A stretch of DNA of 64,000 nt from Dyadobacter sp. CY347 (GTDB lineage: Bacteria; Bacteroidota; Bacteroidia; Cytophagales; Spirosomataceae). This document shows positions 33,797-43,631 of the stretch, piece by piece; positions within the stretch are counted from its first letter, which is position 1, and the number at the start of each line of letters is the position of its first letter. The stretch covers positions 558,001-622,000 of the forward strand of contig NZ_JAKFFT010000002.1 of assembly GCF_021502655.1 (NCBI RefSeq). The letters run 5' to 3'. A program made the translations under genes and the position numbers. The notes under the pieces were generated by a model that saw only the letters and a program-made list of their open reading frames with translations, was not told where the DNA came from and made no database searches.

Positions 33797-35872
33797 ATGC
33801 GGTCCGAACTCATTTTCCAAACCCCTTACTGGTTTATTGTCTTCTGTCTGGTGGCAGGCGCTGCTTATGCATTCCTGCTTTACCAACCAACGGCGCCCTG
33901 GGGTAAAAAATGGAATTATGTGCTCGCCGCGTTGAGGGGACTGGCTGTTGGAACAATCTGTTTTTTGTTGTTAGGACCTTTGGTGCGCAAAACAGAAACT
34001 TCTGTTGATAAAGCCAAAATTGTCTTCGCGATCGATAACTCGGAATCGTTAAAAGGACCAGGGCCAGCATTAATGAAGCAAATTTCCAGTGCGGCCGCTG
34101 ATCTGGAATCGTCTGGCTTTGAGGTGAGTGTGCAGACTTTGGGAAAAGATTCACGTTCACCGGTTCCGGATTCGATCCGTTTTAATGCCAGGAAAACGGA
34201 TCTTTCTGAAATGCTTCAAACGGTGAAAACCAATTTTGAAGGAAGGAACCTTACAGATGTTATTTTGCTTTCTGATGGCATTATAAATCAGGGAATATCA
34301 CCTGCTTACAATCGTTTTCCGTTCAAAGTAAGCACATTGGCTGTGGGCGACACTGTTCCTGATCTGGATATCCGGATCAAAGATGTGGTCAGCAACCGGA
34401 TCGCCTATCTTGGAAATGAATTTCCTATCCGTGCAGAAATTGCTGCTAATGGCCTGGCAGGAAAATCCACAACGATCACATTGAAGCAAAACGGGCGCGT
34501 CATTGCAAGCCAGCAGGTTATGGTAGACCGGCCGACTTTCTTCAAAGCATTTGATTTTAAAGCTTCGTCAAACCAGAAAGGTGTTCAGCATTACACATTG
34601 GAATTGGGCGGCATAGCAGGCGAGACTTCACCAAGAAATAACAAAAAAGACGTTTATATCGACATTATTGACGGCAGGCAAAAAATCCTTTTAATGGCAC
34701 TGGCACCACATCCGGACATTAAGAGCATTCGCAGCCTGATCGAAGCCAACGATAATTACGAGCTGGACATTAAGATTTTATCCATTTCAAATACGCCCGT
34801 TGCCACTGCAAAACCGTATGACCTGATCATTTTGCATCAAATCCCCAATGTGCTGGGGCTTGGTAATGCGCAGGTTCGCAATTTTATTGAATCCAAAACA
34901 CCGCTTTTCTTTATTCTGGGAAACCAGTCTGCGGTGCCGCTGGCCAATTCATTGAATCGTTCTCTGATCATTAATACAACCAATAACCAGATCGACAAGG
35001 TTACAGCGCGCTTTAATCCTGCTTTTCAGCAATTGAATTTTGATCCTGAACAGCTGAAATTGCTGGAACGGCTTCCGCCGTTATCCGTTCCTTTTGGCGA
35101 TTACAATATTTCGTCGGGCACTGAAACGATACTATTCCAAAAAGTAGGAACTCTAAATACAAGCAAGCCGCTGTTGGTTTTAAACACAAACGGCGGGCAA
35201 AAAACGGCGGTGCTGGCGGGAGAGGGCATATGGCAATGGAGGCAGGAAGAGTTTGCACAGACCAATAAGCAGGAAGTTGTGGATAACCTGTTTCAGAAAC
35301 TGATCCAGGTGCTTTCGGTGAGGGAGGATAAGCGTAAATTTCGCGTATACCCGGTTCGAAACGAATTTGAAGCGGGCGAACAGGTCGCGTTTCAAACTGA
35401 AATTTATAATGATATTTACGAACAGATTTACGGACAGGAAGTGAAGCTGGATATCACGAATGAAAAAGGCGTGACCAGACAGTTCACTTACACACATTCA
35501 AAAGAAAATCCTCGTTTTAATGTCAGCGGCTTGTCCGATGGCGTTTACCGTTTTGCGGCATCAACGTCATTGCGTTCCGGCCAGGAAAAAGTGACCGGGC
35601 AGTTTGTGATCAGTAATGCGGATCTTGAATTAAATAACACGACGGCTGATTTCGGCATGTTGCGCGAACTTGCCAACCGCTCCGGCGGAACATTCACTAC
35701 ACCCGCAACTTTTGCGGATTTTATCTCAAAACTCAAAGAAAACCGCCCTTCTGACCGGCTCGACAGTAGTGAAGAAATGGTCGAGATCATTTATATGAAG
35801 TGGTTGTTCTTCCTCCTGGTCCTGCTTCTCGGCGCAGAATGGGGCCTAAGAAAATACCATGGTGGATATTAA
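33797..35872 (+). CDS. Membrane-anchored von Willebrand factor A-like protein
   Basis: This is a 691-residue protein with two N-terminal membrane segments (about 10-28 and 40-60), a VWA-like domain and a final membrane helix (WLFFLLVLLLGAEWGL). The MIDAS motif DNSES is in KIVFAIDNSESLKG near residue 80, and VILLSDGIINQG follows. A glutamine-amidotransferase-like segment around residues 290-400 (PYDLIILHQIPNVLGLGN) is common in Bacteroidota members of this group. The function is unknown; related proteins sit with Bat or aerotolerance-type genes. It starts 25 bp after fabG and overlaps the next gene by 14 bases. Confidence 0.75.
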   Translation: MRSELIFQTPYWFIVFCLVAGAAYAFLLYQPTAPWGKKWNYVLAALRGLAVGTICFLLLGPLVRKTETSVDKAKIVFAIDNSESLKGPGPALMKQISSAAADLESSGFEVSVQTLGKDSRSPVPDSIRFNARKTDLSEMLQTVKTNFEGRNLTDVILLSDGIINQGISPAYNRFPFKVSTLAVGDTVPDLDIRIKDVVSNRIAYLGNEFPIRAEIAANGLAGKSTTITLKQNGRVIASQQVMVDRPTFFKAFDFKASSNQKGVQHYTLELGGIAGETSPRNNKKDVYIDIIDGRQKILLMALAPHPDIKSIRSLIEANDNYELDIKILSISNTPVATAKPYDLIILHQIPNVLGLGNAQVRNFIESKTPLFFILGNQSAVPLANSLNRSLIINTTNNQIDKVTARFNPAFQQLNFDPEQLKLLERLPPLSVPFGDYNISSGTETILFQKVGTLNTSKPLLVLNTNGGQKTAVLAGEGIWQWRQEEFAQTNKQEVVDNLFQKLIQVLSVREDKRKFRVYPVRNEFEAGEQVAFQTEIYNDIYEQIYGQEVKLDITNEKGVTRQFTYTHSKENPRFNVSGLSDGVYRFAASTSLRSGQEKVTGQFVISNADLELNNTTADFGMLRELANRSGGTFTTPATFADFISKLKENRPSDRLDSSEEMVEIIYMKWLFFLLVLLLGAEWGLRKYHGGY

Positions 35873-36839
35873 AAGGCGTTTTTTTCTAGTTTCCTTGCTG
35901 CTGATTCTGGCTGTTTTTCTCTCGGATCAGGGATTTGCCCAAACGGATTCTTTGCAAAGAAATGTTTTGCAAACAGATTCTTCACGAATTGATACATTAA
36001 AACCGGCATCAGCTAAATCAGATTCGTCAGAAGTCAGGCCGAACTATCGGATGCTGCGTGGAATTTTCGCGGCCCAATCGGCACTTTATTTAGGGACGAT
36101 TTATGGTCTGAGTAAGTCGTGGTATAAGAACCCTTTAACCAAGTTTACTTTCAAAGACGACACCGGCGAGTGGCTCCAAATGGACAAAATGGGGCACGTT
36201 TACACATCCTATCAGATCGCGCGGCACACTGCTGAACTTTATAAGAAAACGGGCATTTCAAAGCGGCAAATGTTGGTCTATGGAGCTATTTCCGGCATAA
36301 TTTTCCAAACACCGATTGAGATTTTAGACGGTTTTTCGCCGGATTATGGCTTCTCTCCGGGTGACATGGTTGGCAACATTGCAGGGTCGGTCATTTATCT
36401 TGGTCAGATCACGCTTTGGGATGAGGTGCGCATTCAACCGAAATTTTCTTTTCATTATACTTCACTTGCAAAAGTACGCCCGGAATTGTTGGGCAGCACC
36501 CGTTCCGAAAGCTGGCTGAAAGATTATAATGGTCAGACGTATTGGTTCTCCGGCAGTCCGGGAACATTCTTCAAAAACAGCGGTTGGCCTGCCTGGCTTT
36601 GTCTGTCAGTGGGTTACGGCATCCATGATATGGTTTCAGCTGAAAAAGAGAAGAGCATTGAGCGGGGTTACCATCCATACCGGCAATATTATTTGTCGCT
36701 GGATATTGATCTCACAAAAATCAAAACAAAAAGTAAGTTTGTGCGGACCATCGGTTTTTTTGCTAATTCGATCAAAATTCCCGCTCCGGCGTTGCAATTC
36801 AGCAAAAAAGGCATTGATTTTAAATCCTTTTACTTTTAG
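35859..36839 (+). CDS. DUF2279 family outer-membrane/periplasmic protein
   Basis: The 326-residue protein has a signal peptide (MVDIKRRFFLVSLLLILAVFLSDQGFAQ, residues 1-28). It then shows the DUF2279 pattern WLQMDKMGHVYTSYQIAR, ISGIIFQTPIEILDGFSPDYGF and SPGDMVGNIAGS, which pass close to the YfiM-like lipoproteins of other phyla. The function is unknown. It overlaps the preceding VWA gene by 14 bases, so the two are probably expressed together. Confidence 0.8.
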   Translation: MVDIKRRFFLVSLLLILAVFLSDQGFAQTDSLQRNVLQTDSSRIDTLKPASAKSDSSEVRPNYRMLRGIFAAQSALYLGTIYGLSKSWYKNPLTKFTFKDDTGEWLQMDKMGHVYTSYQIARHTAELYKKTGISKRQMLVYGAISGIIFQTPIEILDGFSPDYGFSPGDMVGNIAGSVIYLGQITLWDEVRIQPKFSFHYTSLAKVRPELLGSTRSESWLKDYNGQTYWFSGSPGTFFKNSGWPAWLCLSVGYGIHDMVSAEKEKSIERGYHPYRQYYLSLDIDLTKIKTKSKFVRTIGFFANSIKIPAPALQFSKKGIDFKSFYF

Positions 36840-36896
36840 CAATTGTTGCTTAAAGTACATGGCCCGACTGGCCGTCATTAGTTCAACAGAAGAAAT

Positions 36897-37880
36897 ATGA
36901 ATATTGGAGATAAAGTAAGACTTGTGCATGGACGGGAGGAAGGCGTGATATATTCCTTTTTGCCCGGAAATATTGTTGAGATAGAAATCGAGGATGGCTT
37001 TCGGATTCCTGTGCTTCGTAATGAGATCGTGACCATTTCACCTGTTGAGAGTCAGCGACTTGTTAAGGAGCCGGATTCTAAAAAGATCAAGTCGCAAAGT
37101 GATGTCATCGTACCCAGGAATGCGCCTTTCGCGGAGAAAGGAATCTATCTGGCTTTTGTTGCGGTAAACGACCGTGCTGTGACAATGCACCTTATTAATA
37201 ATTCAGATTGGATTCTGCCTTTTACGGCTGCTGCTGTTAATGAGCAGGTTAATACAGGTTTGGCAGGAGGCGTGCTGCAACCCCGGACTGCGCAAAAGTT
37301 GTCGGAGTTGATCATGAAGGATTTTGAAGTGTGGCCGGTTTTTGAATTTAAGATACTCTATTACAGGGAAGGTAACCACGTTTTGCCGCAAGCTTTAACC
37401 CGGCGAATCAAATGCAGGGCGCAATCATTTTATAAAAATAAAGGAACAGCGCCTGTGTTGGGAAAGGATGCGTTTGTTTATCAGATCGATGAAGAGAATT
37501 TAAAAACTGAGATACAATCCAGCCCTGAAAATCTTTCCAATGAGTTGAAAACGAGTCTGATGGGCGGCGGTAAGGTAGAAACGCCCGTGCTCGAAAAGCC
37601 TGAGCAGGTTGTTGATCTGCACATTGAAAAGCTCACCAAGCATGTCGGTTCGCTTTCTAATGATTCTATTTTAAAAACACAGCTTGCTGCTTTTGAGAGT
37701 AATCTGGAATCTGCGATTGCGAATGGAATGGAAGAAATTACATTCATCCACGGTGCCGGAAGCGGTGTTCTTAGGACTGAATTACACAGGAGACTTGGTA
37801 AAAATCAGCATGTTAATTATTTTAAAGACGCTCAAAAAGAAAAATTCGGATACGGTGCGACCCTCGTCAAAATTAAATAA
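36897..37880 (+). CDS. DUF2027/Smr-domain protein
   Basis: The 327-residue protein has an N-terminal small beta domain (MNIGDKVRLVHGREEGVIYS) and a central region of the Bacteroidota DUF2027 type. The C-terminal Smr domain contains VVDLHIEKLTK, ITFIHGAGSGVLRTELHRRL and YGYGATLVKIK-like ending. Smr domains are nicking endonucleases or RNA-binding modules related to the end of MutS2, but no MutS core is present here. The H-G-x-G-x-G-x-L motif is complete. The start of the next gene lies within its last codons. Confidence 0.85.
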   Translation: MNIGDKVRLVHGREEGVIYSFLPGNIVEIEIEDGFRIPVLRNEIVTISPVESQRLVKEPDSKKIKSQSDVIVPRNAPFAEKGIYLAFVAVNDRAVTMHLINNSDWILPFTAAAVNEQVNTGLAGGVLQPRTAQKLSELIMKDFEVWPVFEFKILYYREGNHVLPQALTRRIKCRAQSFYKNKGTAPVLGKDAFVYQIDEENLKTEIQSSPENLSNELKTSLMGGGKVETPVLEKPEQVVDLHIEKLTKHVGSLSNDSILKTQLAAFESNLESAIANGMEEITFIHGAGSGVLRTELHRRLGKNQHVNYFKDAQKEKFGYGATLVKIK

Positions 37881-39315
37881 CTGGCTCACTAATTGCCTGA
37901 ATATATTGTTGGTAATGACATTTGCGCTAAGCATCTGGCAGTGCCGTTCTAAAAGCACCTCTCCGAAAGCGCCCATGGAAGAATACAAGTACTCTGTTAA
38001 TGAAATCCAGAATGAAAAGCATCTCTCGGTGCTCAATGTTCCGGTCGAAATTCCGATTGCTGAAATTGAAAATCAGATCAATGCGAAGATAAAAGGGCTT
38101 ATTTATGAGGATAACAGCTATGAAGATGACGACAATGACAATCTTAAAGCCAAAGTCTGGAAAATAAGTCCTATTAAAGTCGTGGCTATAGATTCCTCAT
38201 TTTTGTTTGAAGTTCCGCTTAAAATATGGGTTAGCGCCGGATATAAAATAAGTCCGTTGGGCATTACCATGTCTGGTTATAAGGATACAGAGTTTTCCAT
38301 ACGCATTCGTTTGATCTCAAAATTGGGGATTTCGCCTAACTGGGCAATCAAATCAGAAACATATGTCGACAGCTACGATTGGATCAACGATCCGAATGTC
38401 AAAGTTGCGGGCATCAACATTCCGATTAAGAGCATGGCGAGCAGGCTTTTAAACAAGAACTTTGAAAAAATAACCCAAGCCATTGACGAACAGGTTGCCA
38501 GCAACATTGAGCTGAAAAAGAATGCAGAATTGGCCTGGAACATTGCCAGGCAGCCGGTTTTGCTCTCAAAAGAATTTGATACCTGGCTTGCCATTGTGCC
38601 AACAGGTGTGGTAATGACGCCTCTACTGGCTAAAAATGGCATTCTCCGTTCCGTCATAGGCATTAAAGGTTACACGCAAACGATCACGTCTGCCACGAAG
38701 CCAGCAATTCCGGCAGTTTTAAAGTTGCCTAATTTGCAGATCGTCAGCAAGGTTTCGGAGGATTTTAAAGTGGGTCTCATCAGTGTCGTTTCCTATACCG
38801 AAGCTGCGAGGTTGGCTACGGCAAAATTTGCCGGAGAAAAATTCTCTTTCCTGGCCGGGCAGTATAATGTAGAGGTCACGTCAATTGATATGTATGGTCA
38901 AAATGAAAAACTGGTCATCAAAGCGGGGCTGAAAGGAAGTATCAATGGTGACATTTATCTGAAAGGCGTGCCGCATTATGATCCCGTGACACAGCAATTG
39001 TCGCTGAAAGGTCTTGATTATGACCTCGATACCAAGAATTCTATTGTAAAAACAGCAGGTTGGCTTTTACAGGGTCAGTTTAGCAGGATGATGGAGAAGA
39101 AAATGGTGTTCCCGGTGGGCGGGCAGATCAGCGACGCGAAGAAAACCATTCAGAAGGCATTGTCCAATTTGAAAGTCACCGAAGGTGTCATTTTGAAAGG
39201 CAACTTAACGGATATTACACCTGACAAGGTTTATTTAACACCGGAACACCTTTACGCTGTTGTATTTGCAAACGGAAATGTTAATTTGAAGGTCAATGGA
39301 TTAAAGGGAATTTGA
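37855..39315 (+). CDS. DUF4403 family protein, GTG start inside the Smr gene
   Basis: The DUF4403 pattern is visible in paired BPI/YceB-like domains, for example KISPLGITMSGYKDTEFSIR, SETYVDSYDWINDPNV and GSINGDIYLKGVPHYDPVTQ. The frame is open from 37684, but that start lies deep in the Smr gene. The GTG at 37855 gives a short basic N-terminus and a hydrophobic stretch (CLNILLVMTFALSIWQC), which suits an exported protein or lipoprotein, although the lipobox is poor. This start overlaps the Smr gene by 26 bases. Function unknown; membrane lipid handling has been suggested for the fold, which I treat as inference. Confidence 0.7.
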   Translation: MRPSSKLNNWLTNCLNILLVMTFALSIWQCRSKSTSPKAPMEEYKYSVNEIQNEKHLSVLNVPVEIPIAEIENQINAKIKGLIYEDNSYEDDDNDNLKAKVWKISPIKVVAIDSSFLFEVPLKIWVSAGYKISPLGITMSGYKDTEFSIRIRLISKLGISPNWAIKSETYVDSYDWINDPNVKVAGINIPIKSMASRLLNKNFEKITQAIDEQVASNIELKKNAELAWNIARQPVLLSKEFDTWLAIVPTGVVMTPLLAKNGILRSVIGIKGYTQTITSATKPAIPAVLKLPNLQIVSKVSEDFKVGLISVVSYTEAARLATAKFAGEKFSFLAGQYNVEVTSIDMYGQNEKLVIKAGLKGSINGDIYLKGVPHYDPVTQQLSLKGLDYDLDTKNSIVKTAGWLLQGQFSRMMEKKMVFPVGGQISDAKKTIQKALSNLKVTEGVILKGNLTDITPDKVYLTPEHLYAVVFANGNVNLKVNGLKGI

Positions 39316-39402
39316 GACAAAAATTCTCTAAAAATCCGCGTCATTATCATAATTTTTTACTTTTAATAGTATATTGACTGCTGATCGAAAGAAAGTATTT
39401 CT

Positions 39403-39410
39403 TAGCTTTG
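39403..39410 (+). promoter_or_regulatory. -7 promoter element of rnpB
   Basis: TAGCTTTG matches TAnnTTTG and lies 13 bases before the first base of the RNase P RNA pairing region, the right distance for transcription to begin near 39417-39423. Confidence 0.5.
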
Positions 39411-39422
39411 TGGTCAGAGGAA

Positions 39423-39826
39423 AGGAATAAGCTGACCTACCGCTGCGGTTTCGGCCGGAGAGGAAAGTCCGGGCAGCAAAGAGCACCGTACTTCCTAACA
39501 GGAAGGCAGCAGGCTGGTGACGGAATGCTGACAGCAAGTGCCACAGAAATTATACCGCCCTGGCATGTTTTTTATGTGTCAAGGTAAGGGTGAAATGGTG
39601 GAGTAAGAGACCACCGCTCTTTGGGTGACCAAAGGGGCACGGTAAACCTTACGGGCTGAAAGGTCAAATAGGTGTCAATCCGTGGGGCTGCTCGTCCCCG
39701 TCTTTCGGGACATTGGCACGGGTAGATCGTTAGAGGTTCCGGGTGACCGGAATCCTGGATAAATGGTAGGAGCTTGATGCTGGTTCGCCAGCTTAAGGTA
39801 ACAGAATCCGGCTTACAGGCTTATTT
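39423..39826 (+). ncRNA. rnpB: RNase P RNA (bacterial type A)
   Basis: The catalytic RNA of RNase P, which matures tRNA 5' ends. Conserved cores are visible: GAGAGGAAAGTCCGGGC near 39458 (P3/P4 side), GTGCCACAGAAA near 39540, GGTAAACCTTACGGGCTGAA near 39640, and the 3' half of P4 in ACAGAATCCGGCTTACAGGC at 39801-39820. P1 can form between GAATAAGCTG at the 5' end and CAGGCTTATT at the 3' end. A T-run follows immediately and should end transcription. Exact ends are good to a few bases. Minus-strand open frames across it are chance. Confidence 0.95.
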
Positions 39827-39886
39827 TTTTTCTTATTTCGAGTTAATTAATTAGTGAATAATTGAATCACATAACTGGTGTTTCCC

Positions 39887-41407
39887 ATGAAGAGAAAGAA
39901 TCTTTACGTTGCTTTTATTTGTTTTTCCCTGCTGAGTTTGAACACGTTTGCCCAAAATCGAACGTACGAAGGACCCAATAAAATGAACACCTGGTCCATC
40001 ACAGGTTATGGGGGGATTACCAAGTTCTTCGGTGACATCAAAGAGTATGATTTCAAAAGGAGTAATAACGAAAAATTAACAGGGGGCTGGGGCCTTTCTA
40101 TTAATAAGCAGTTGTCTCCGCTTTTTGGGGTTCAGATCGTTGGTTACAATGGCCAGCTGCAAGGCTCGAAACAAGGTCACATGAGCCGTATCACAGGCGA
40201 TTCATACGATGTGGTGTTCAACAGCCCTTCATTTGTTCAGGTTACAATCGACGGAACACTTAATGTTAACAGACTTCTTTTCGGTTATAAGAAATTGAGA
40301 AGATGGAAAGTTGATGCGCATTTGGGAGCCGGTATCATTTACTACCACACGGATCTGACTGCAACCAACACAAATCCTAGAAGTGAATTTTTCGGAAACA
40401 CTTACGAAGTTTCAACAAACACAGACGCTAGTTCGAAAACAGCCGGTAAATGGGAACGCAATGGTTCTACATATACAAGAGAATGGGTTGTACCTGCCGG
40501 ACTATCCGTACATTATGAACTAACCCCAAGATTTGACTTAGGCCTAGACTTTACTTACAATTACGTAAACACAGAGAAGCTTGACGCTACAGTAGGCGGT
40601 TTGAGCGATTATCGTACCCAGGCTGGAATCTGGACGTTTGCAAAAGACGATTCTAAAAATGACGGCTGGGGAATTGCTTCTATCGCTTTGACTTACAAAC
40701 TTGGTAAGAATGCGGTAATGGCTAAAAAAGGTAAATATGATGCAGGAAGCGGCCGTTACCACTTGCGTTGGGCCAATCCACAGTCTTTGATCCCTGTTCC
40801 ATACAATCCTACTATGGAGGATGCAGATTCAATCGCAAAAGCAAACATGCCTAAGCCAGTTGATCCACGTCTTTATACAGATTCAGATGGTGATGGTGTA
40901 GCCGATCTATTTGACAAAGAACCTAATACGCCAATCGGAAGCATCGTATCAGGTGGTGGAGTAGCAATGGATCTTGATAAAATCATCAGAGACGCTATCA
41001 AAAACAACTTGCCAAAAGACGAATGCGAAGCATTGTTCAGCAATATTGAATTTGATACTGACAAAGCGATCATCCGCAATCCATCAAAAGAAACTTTGAG
41101 CAAAGTGGTTGAACTTCTGAACATGCGTACAAACTGCCGCATCGTTCTGGTTGGTCACACGGATGCACGTGCTTCTGACGCTTATAACGTATCACTTTCA
41201 CGTCGTCGTGTTGATGCCGCGAAACGCTTCCTGATCCGTGCCGGAATAACTGATCCTAGCCGTATCATTGTAGAACATTATGGTGAGTATCGCCCGATCG
41301 CTGAGAATACAACAGTTGAAGGCTTGCAGTCTAACCGTCGTGTTGAAATCAAGATCTTGCCTAATAACACGATCCGCTCAACATATCCTGCCGGTTTCCG
41401 CCCGTAA
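39887..41407 (+). CDS. OmpA-family outer membrane protein
   Basis: The 506-residue protein has a signal peptide (MKRKNLYVAFICFSLLSL...FAQ). Residues about 25-290 look like an outer membrane beta barrel, and a calcium-binding thrombospondin-3-like repeat DSDGDGVADLFDKEP follows near 330. The OmpA peptidoglycan-binding domain closes the chain, with NIEFDTDKAIIRNPSKETL, VGHTDARASDAYNVSLSRRR and LQSNRRVEIKI. It anchors the outer membrane to peptidoglycan; a role with gliding or secretion proteins (PorG/Sprob-like barrels) is possible but unproven. An upstream ATG nine bases earlier is in frame. A strong terminator follows. Confidence 0.92.
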   Translation: MKRKNLYVAFICFSLLSLNTFAQNRTYEGPNKMNTWSITGYGGITKFFGDIKEYDFKRSNNEKLTGGWGLSINKQLSPLFGVQIVGYNGQLQGSKQGHMSRITGDSYDVVFNSPSFVQVTIDGTLNVNRLLFGYKKLRRWKVDAHLGAGIIYYHTDLTATNTNPRSEFFGNTYEVSTNTDASSKTAGKWERNGSTYTREWVVPAGLSVHYELTPRFDLGLDFTYNYVNTEKLDATVGGLSDYRTQAGIWTFAKDDSKNDGWGIASIALTYKLGKNAVMAKKGKYDAGSGRYHLRWANPQSLIPVPYNPTMEDADSIAKANMPKPVDPRLYTDSDGDGVADLFDKEPNTPIGSIVSGGGVAMDLDKIIRDAIKNNLPKDECEALFSNIEFDTDKAIIRNPSKETLSKVVELLNMRTNCRIVLVGHTDARASDAYNVSLSRRRVDAAKRFLIRAGITDPSRIIVEHYGEYRPIAENTTVEGLQSNRRVEIKILPNNTIRSTYPAGFRP

Positions 41408-41428
41408 GATTTAGCGAAAACATAACGA

Positions 41429-41460
41429 AAAGGAAGGTAAGCGATTACCTTCCTTTTTTT
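41429..41460 (+). terminator. Rho-independent terminator after the ompA-like gene
   Basis: AAAGGAAGGTAA (41429-41440), loop GCGA, TTACCTTCCTTT (41445-41456), then a T-run: a perfect 12-bp stem. Confidence 0.9.
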
Positions 41461-41492
41461 GTGGAACAGTTCGTGAATTCAGGAATTTCCCT

Positions 41493-41500
41493 TACCTTTG
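41493..41500 (+). promoter_or_regulatory. -7 promoter element of the rpsP operon
   Basis: TACCTTTG matches TAnnTTTG, with a near-match TTCG at the -33 spacing (41470-41473). The rpsP ATG is 48 bases downstream. Confidence 0.5.
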
Positions 41501-41548
41501 CACCCTGTTTAATTTAGGGACGAGTTCCCGACCATAACAAATTCAATA

Positions 41549-42313
41549 ATGGCAGTTAAAATTAGGTTGGCGCGTCGTGGACGCAAGAAGAAGGCGATTT
41601 ATGATATCGTAGTCGCAGATGCCAGAGCACCACGTGATGGTCGCTTCATCGAAAAATTGGGTATCTATAACCCGGGAACAAACCCTGCATCCATCGTTTT
41701 GGAAGCGGATAAAGCAGTTGATTGGCTTTTGAAAGGTGCGCAACCGACTGATACAGCACGTTCTATTTTGCAACACGAAGGTGTTATGTTGAAAAAACAC
41801 TTGCAAGTAGGCGTTATCAAAGGTGCAATCACGCAAGAAGTTGCTGATTCACGTTTTGACGAATGGAAAGGATCGAAAACAGACCGCAAAGCAACTGCTG
41901 CTGATTCTATTTCACAAAAGAAAGATTCTGACAAGCAAGCCAGACTTGAAGCTGAGCGTAAAGTAAGCCAGACTCGTGCAGAAGCAATCGCTAAGAAAAA
42001 TGCACCTCCTGTTGAAGAAGCTCCTGAAGTTGAGGAAGCAGAAGCGGGTGTTGACACAGTAGCAGAAGAAGTTTCTAACGAAGCAGTAGCTGACGAAACA
42101 GCGGCAGAAGAGACTGCAGTTGAAGAAACAGCACCAGTTGAGGCAGCTGCACCAGCACCTGTTGAAACAGCAGCGGCTGACGCACCGGAAGTTGAAGCAG
42201 CAGCACCAGTTGAAGCTGAGGCACCAGCAACAGTTGAAACTCCTGAAGCAGAGGCGCCAGCATCTACTGAAACTCCTGCAACTGATGAATCAGCAGAGAA
42301 AAAAGCTGAGTAA
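41549..42313 (+). CDS. rpsP: 30S ribosomal protein S16 with long acidic Ala/Glu/Pro-rich tail
   Basis: The first 80 residues are a normal S16 ([39 protein letters not shown]). A helical linker with mixed charge follows to about residue 150. The last 100 residues are a low-complexity acidic tail of Glu, Ala, Pro, Val and Thr with repeated words such as [16 protein letters not shown] and [10 protein letters not shown]16 is an assembly protein of the 30S body and is usually 80-90 residues, somewhat longer in Bacteroidota; 254 residues is long even so. It is first in the rpsP-rimM-trmD operon. A 221-residue minus-strand frame across the tail is a shadow of the low complexity. Confidence 0.95.
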   Translation: MAVKIRLARRGRKKKAIYDIVVADARAPRDGRFIEKLGIYNPGTNPASIVLEADKAVDWLLKGAQPTDTARSILQHEGVMLKKHLQVGVIKGAITQEVADSRFDEWKGSKTDRKATAADSISQKKDSDKQARLEAERKVSQTRAEAIAKKNAPPVEEAPEVEEAEAGVDTVAEEVSNEAVADETAAEETAVEETAPVEAAAPAPVETAAADAPEVEAAAPVEAEAPATVETPEAEAPASTETPATDESAEKKAE

Positions 42314-42400
42314 TTAGCAACAAAATACAATCTTTATGAGTCTGTCGGTGATCCGTACAGACTCATCTTGTTTTATACTTACACCATTTTTGATAACCAG

Positions 42401-42964
42401 GTGACACAGGACAATTGTTATTTATTAGGTTATATCGTCCGCACGCACGGAACGGCGGGCAATGTTGTCATTTTCCTTGACGTGGATTACCCGGAGGAAT
42501 ATGAAGATCTAGACGCGATTTATGTTGAGATCAAAGGAGAGCTCGTTCCTTATTTCATCGAGAATTTCAACTTACAAAAGCAGGCTAATGCCATTGTGAA
42601 GTTCGAAGATATCAATACGATCGAAAAGGCGCAGGCACTTGTCGGAAGCTCACTTTACCTGTCGCTGGACGAGTTGGAAGAGTTGAGTAATGAGGAATTT
42701 TATTATCATGAAATCAAAGGCTTTACAGTTGTTGATCAAACAGCCGGGACACTTGGCGTGGTGCGTGAAGTGTATTCCCTGAATGGCCAGGATCTGATCG
42801 CCATGGATTACCAGGGCGTGGAAGTGCTTATTCCGACAGCGGCTGACATTGTGTTAAGAGCGGACAAAGAAAATAAGCAACTGATGGTAAATCTGCCGGA
42901 AGGTCTTCTTGAAGTTTATCTTGATAATTCTGATTCTGAAAATACACCGGATGATGCGGATTGA
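42401..42964 (+). CDS. rimM: 16S rRNA processing protein RimM
   Basis: The protein has 187 residues from a GTG at 42401-42403, which gives the usual RimM N-terminus ([20 protein letters not shown]). A TTG at 42368 is in frame but adds 11 unrelated residues. The N-terminal beta barrel (about 1-85) is followed by the PRC-barrel domain ([12 protein letters not shown] ... [15 protein letters not shown]). RimM binds S19 and helps 30S head assembly, so clustering with rpsP is normal. The stop overlaps the trmD start by 11 bases. Confidence 0.92.
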   Translation: MTQDNCYLLGYIVRTHGTAGNVVIFLDVDYPEEYEDLDAIYVEIKGELVPYFIENFNLQKQANAIVKFEDINTIEKAQALVGSSLYLSLDELEELSNEEFYYHEIKGFTVVDQTAGTLGVVREVYSLNGQDLIAMDYQGVEVLIPTAADIVLRADKENKQLMVNLPEGLLEVYLDNSDSENTPDDAD

Positions 42965-43631
42965 TATTCTAACATGCGTTCCCAACCTGCTGGATAGCTT
43001 TTTTGCGCATTCAATTCTGAAACGTGCCCAGCAAGGCGGTTTTGTGGAGGTGGTCGTGCATGATATCCGGGATTATTCGGTAAATAAGCATCGCACGATT
43101 GATGATTATGCCTTCGGTGGAGGGGCCGGGATGGTTTTGCAGATTGAACCCATTGCTCGTTGCATCCGCGGGTTGCAGCAGGAACGAGCTTATGACGAAG
43201 TTATTTATCTTACCCCCGACGGCGAATTGATGCAACAGCCTATGGTGAACCAGCTTTCCTTAAAAGGCAACATCATCATGCTTTGCGGACATTACAAAGG
43301 CGTTGATCAGCGTGTACGCGATATGTTTATCACCAAAGAGGTGAGCATCGGAGATTACGTGCTTTCCGGCGGCGAACTAGCTGCAGCTGTCCTTTCTGAT
43401 GCGATTATCCGCTTGCTTCCAGGCGTGCTTAATGATGAAACTTCTGCATTAACCGACTCATTCCAGGATAACCTGCTTGCACCACCCGTATATACACGCC
43501 CAGCTGAGTTCGAAGGGCATAAGGTTCCTGATATCCTTATGTCGGGGCATGAAGCGAAGATCGATGAATGGCGCTATGAGCAATCTATCCAGCGAACAAA
43601 GGAACGCAGGCCGGATTTGCTAAAACCTTAA
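42954..43631 (+). CDS. trmD: tRNA (guanine-N1-)-methyltransferase TrmD
   Basis: The 225-residue protein starts [16 protein letters not shown]; upstream ATGs lie inside rimM. TrmD methylates G37 of tRNAs using SAM bound in a trefoil knot. The knot words [16 protein letters not shown] and [18 protein letters not shown] are present, as is [14 protein letters not shown]. The usual following gene, rplS, is absent; a convergent acetyltransferase gene overlaps by four bases instead. Confidence 0.95.
   Translation: MRIDILTCVPNLLDSFFAHSILKRAQQGGFVEVVVHDIRDYSVNKHRTIDDYAFGGGAGMVLQIEPIARCIRGLQQERAYDEVIYLTPDGELMQQPMVNQLSLKGNIIMLCGHYKGVDQRVRDMFITKEVSIGDYVLSGGELAAAVLSDAIIRLLPGVLNDETSALTDSFQDNLLAPPVYTRPAEFEGHKVPDILMSGHEAKIDEWRYEQSIQRTKERRPDLLKP

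Noticed and set aside
37684..37854. N-terminal extension of the DUF4403 gene
   Set aside because: It runs through the Smr domain coding sequence, which is clearly the real gene there.
39328..39537. 69-residue minus-strand frame
   Set aside because: It falls across the RNase P RNA gene, and its peptide has no recognisable features.
41665..42330. 221-residue minus-strand open frame over rpsP
   Set aside because: It consists almost wholly of Ala/Ser/Val/Gly from the complement of the low-complexity S16 tail; a coding shadow.
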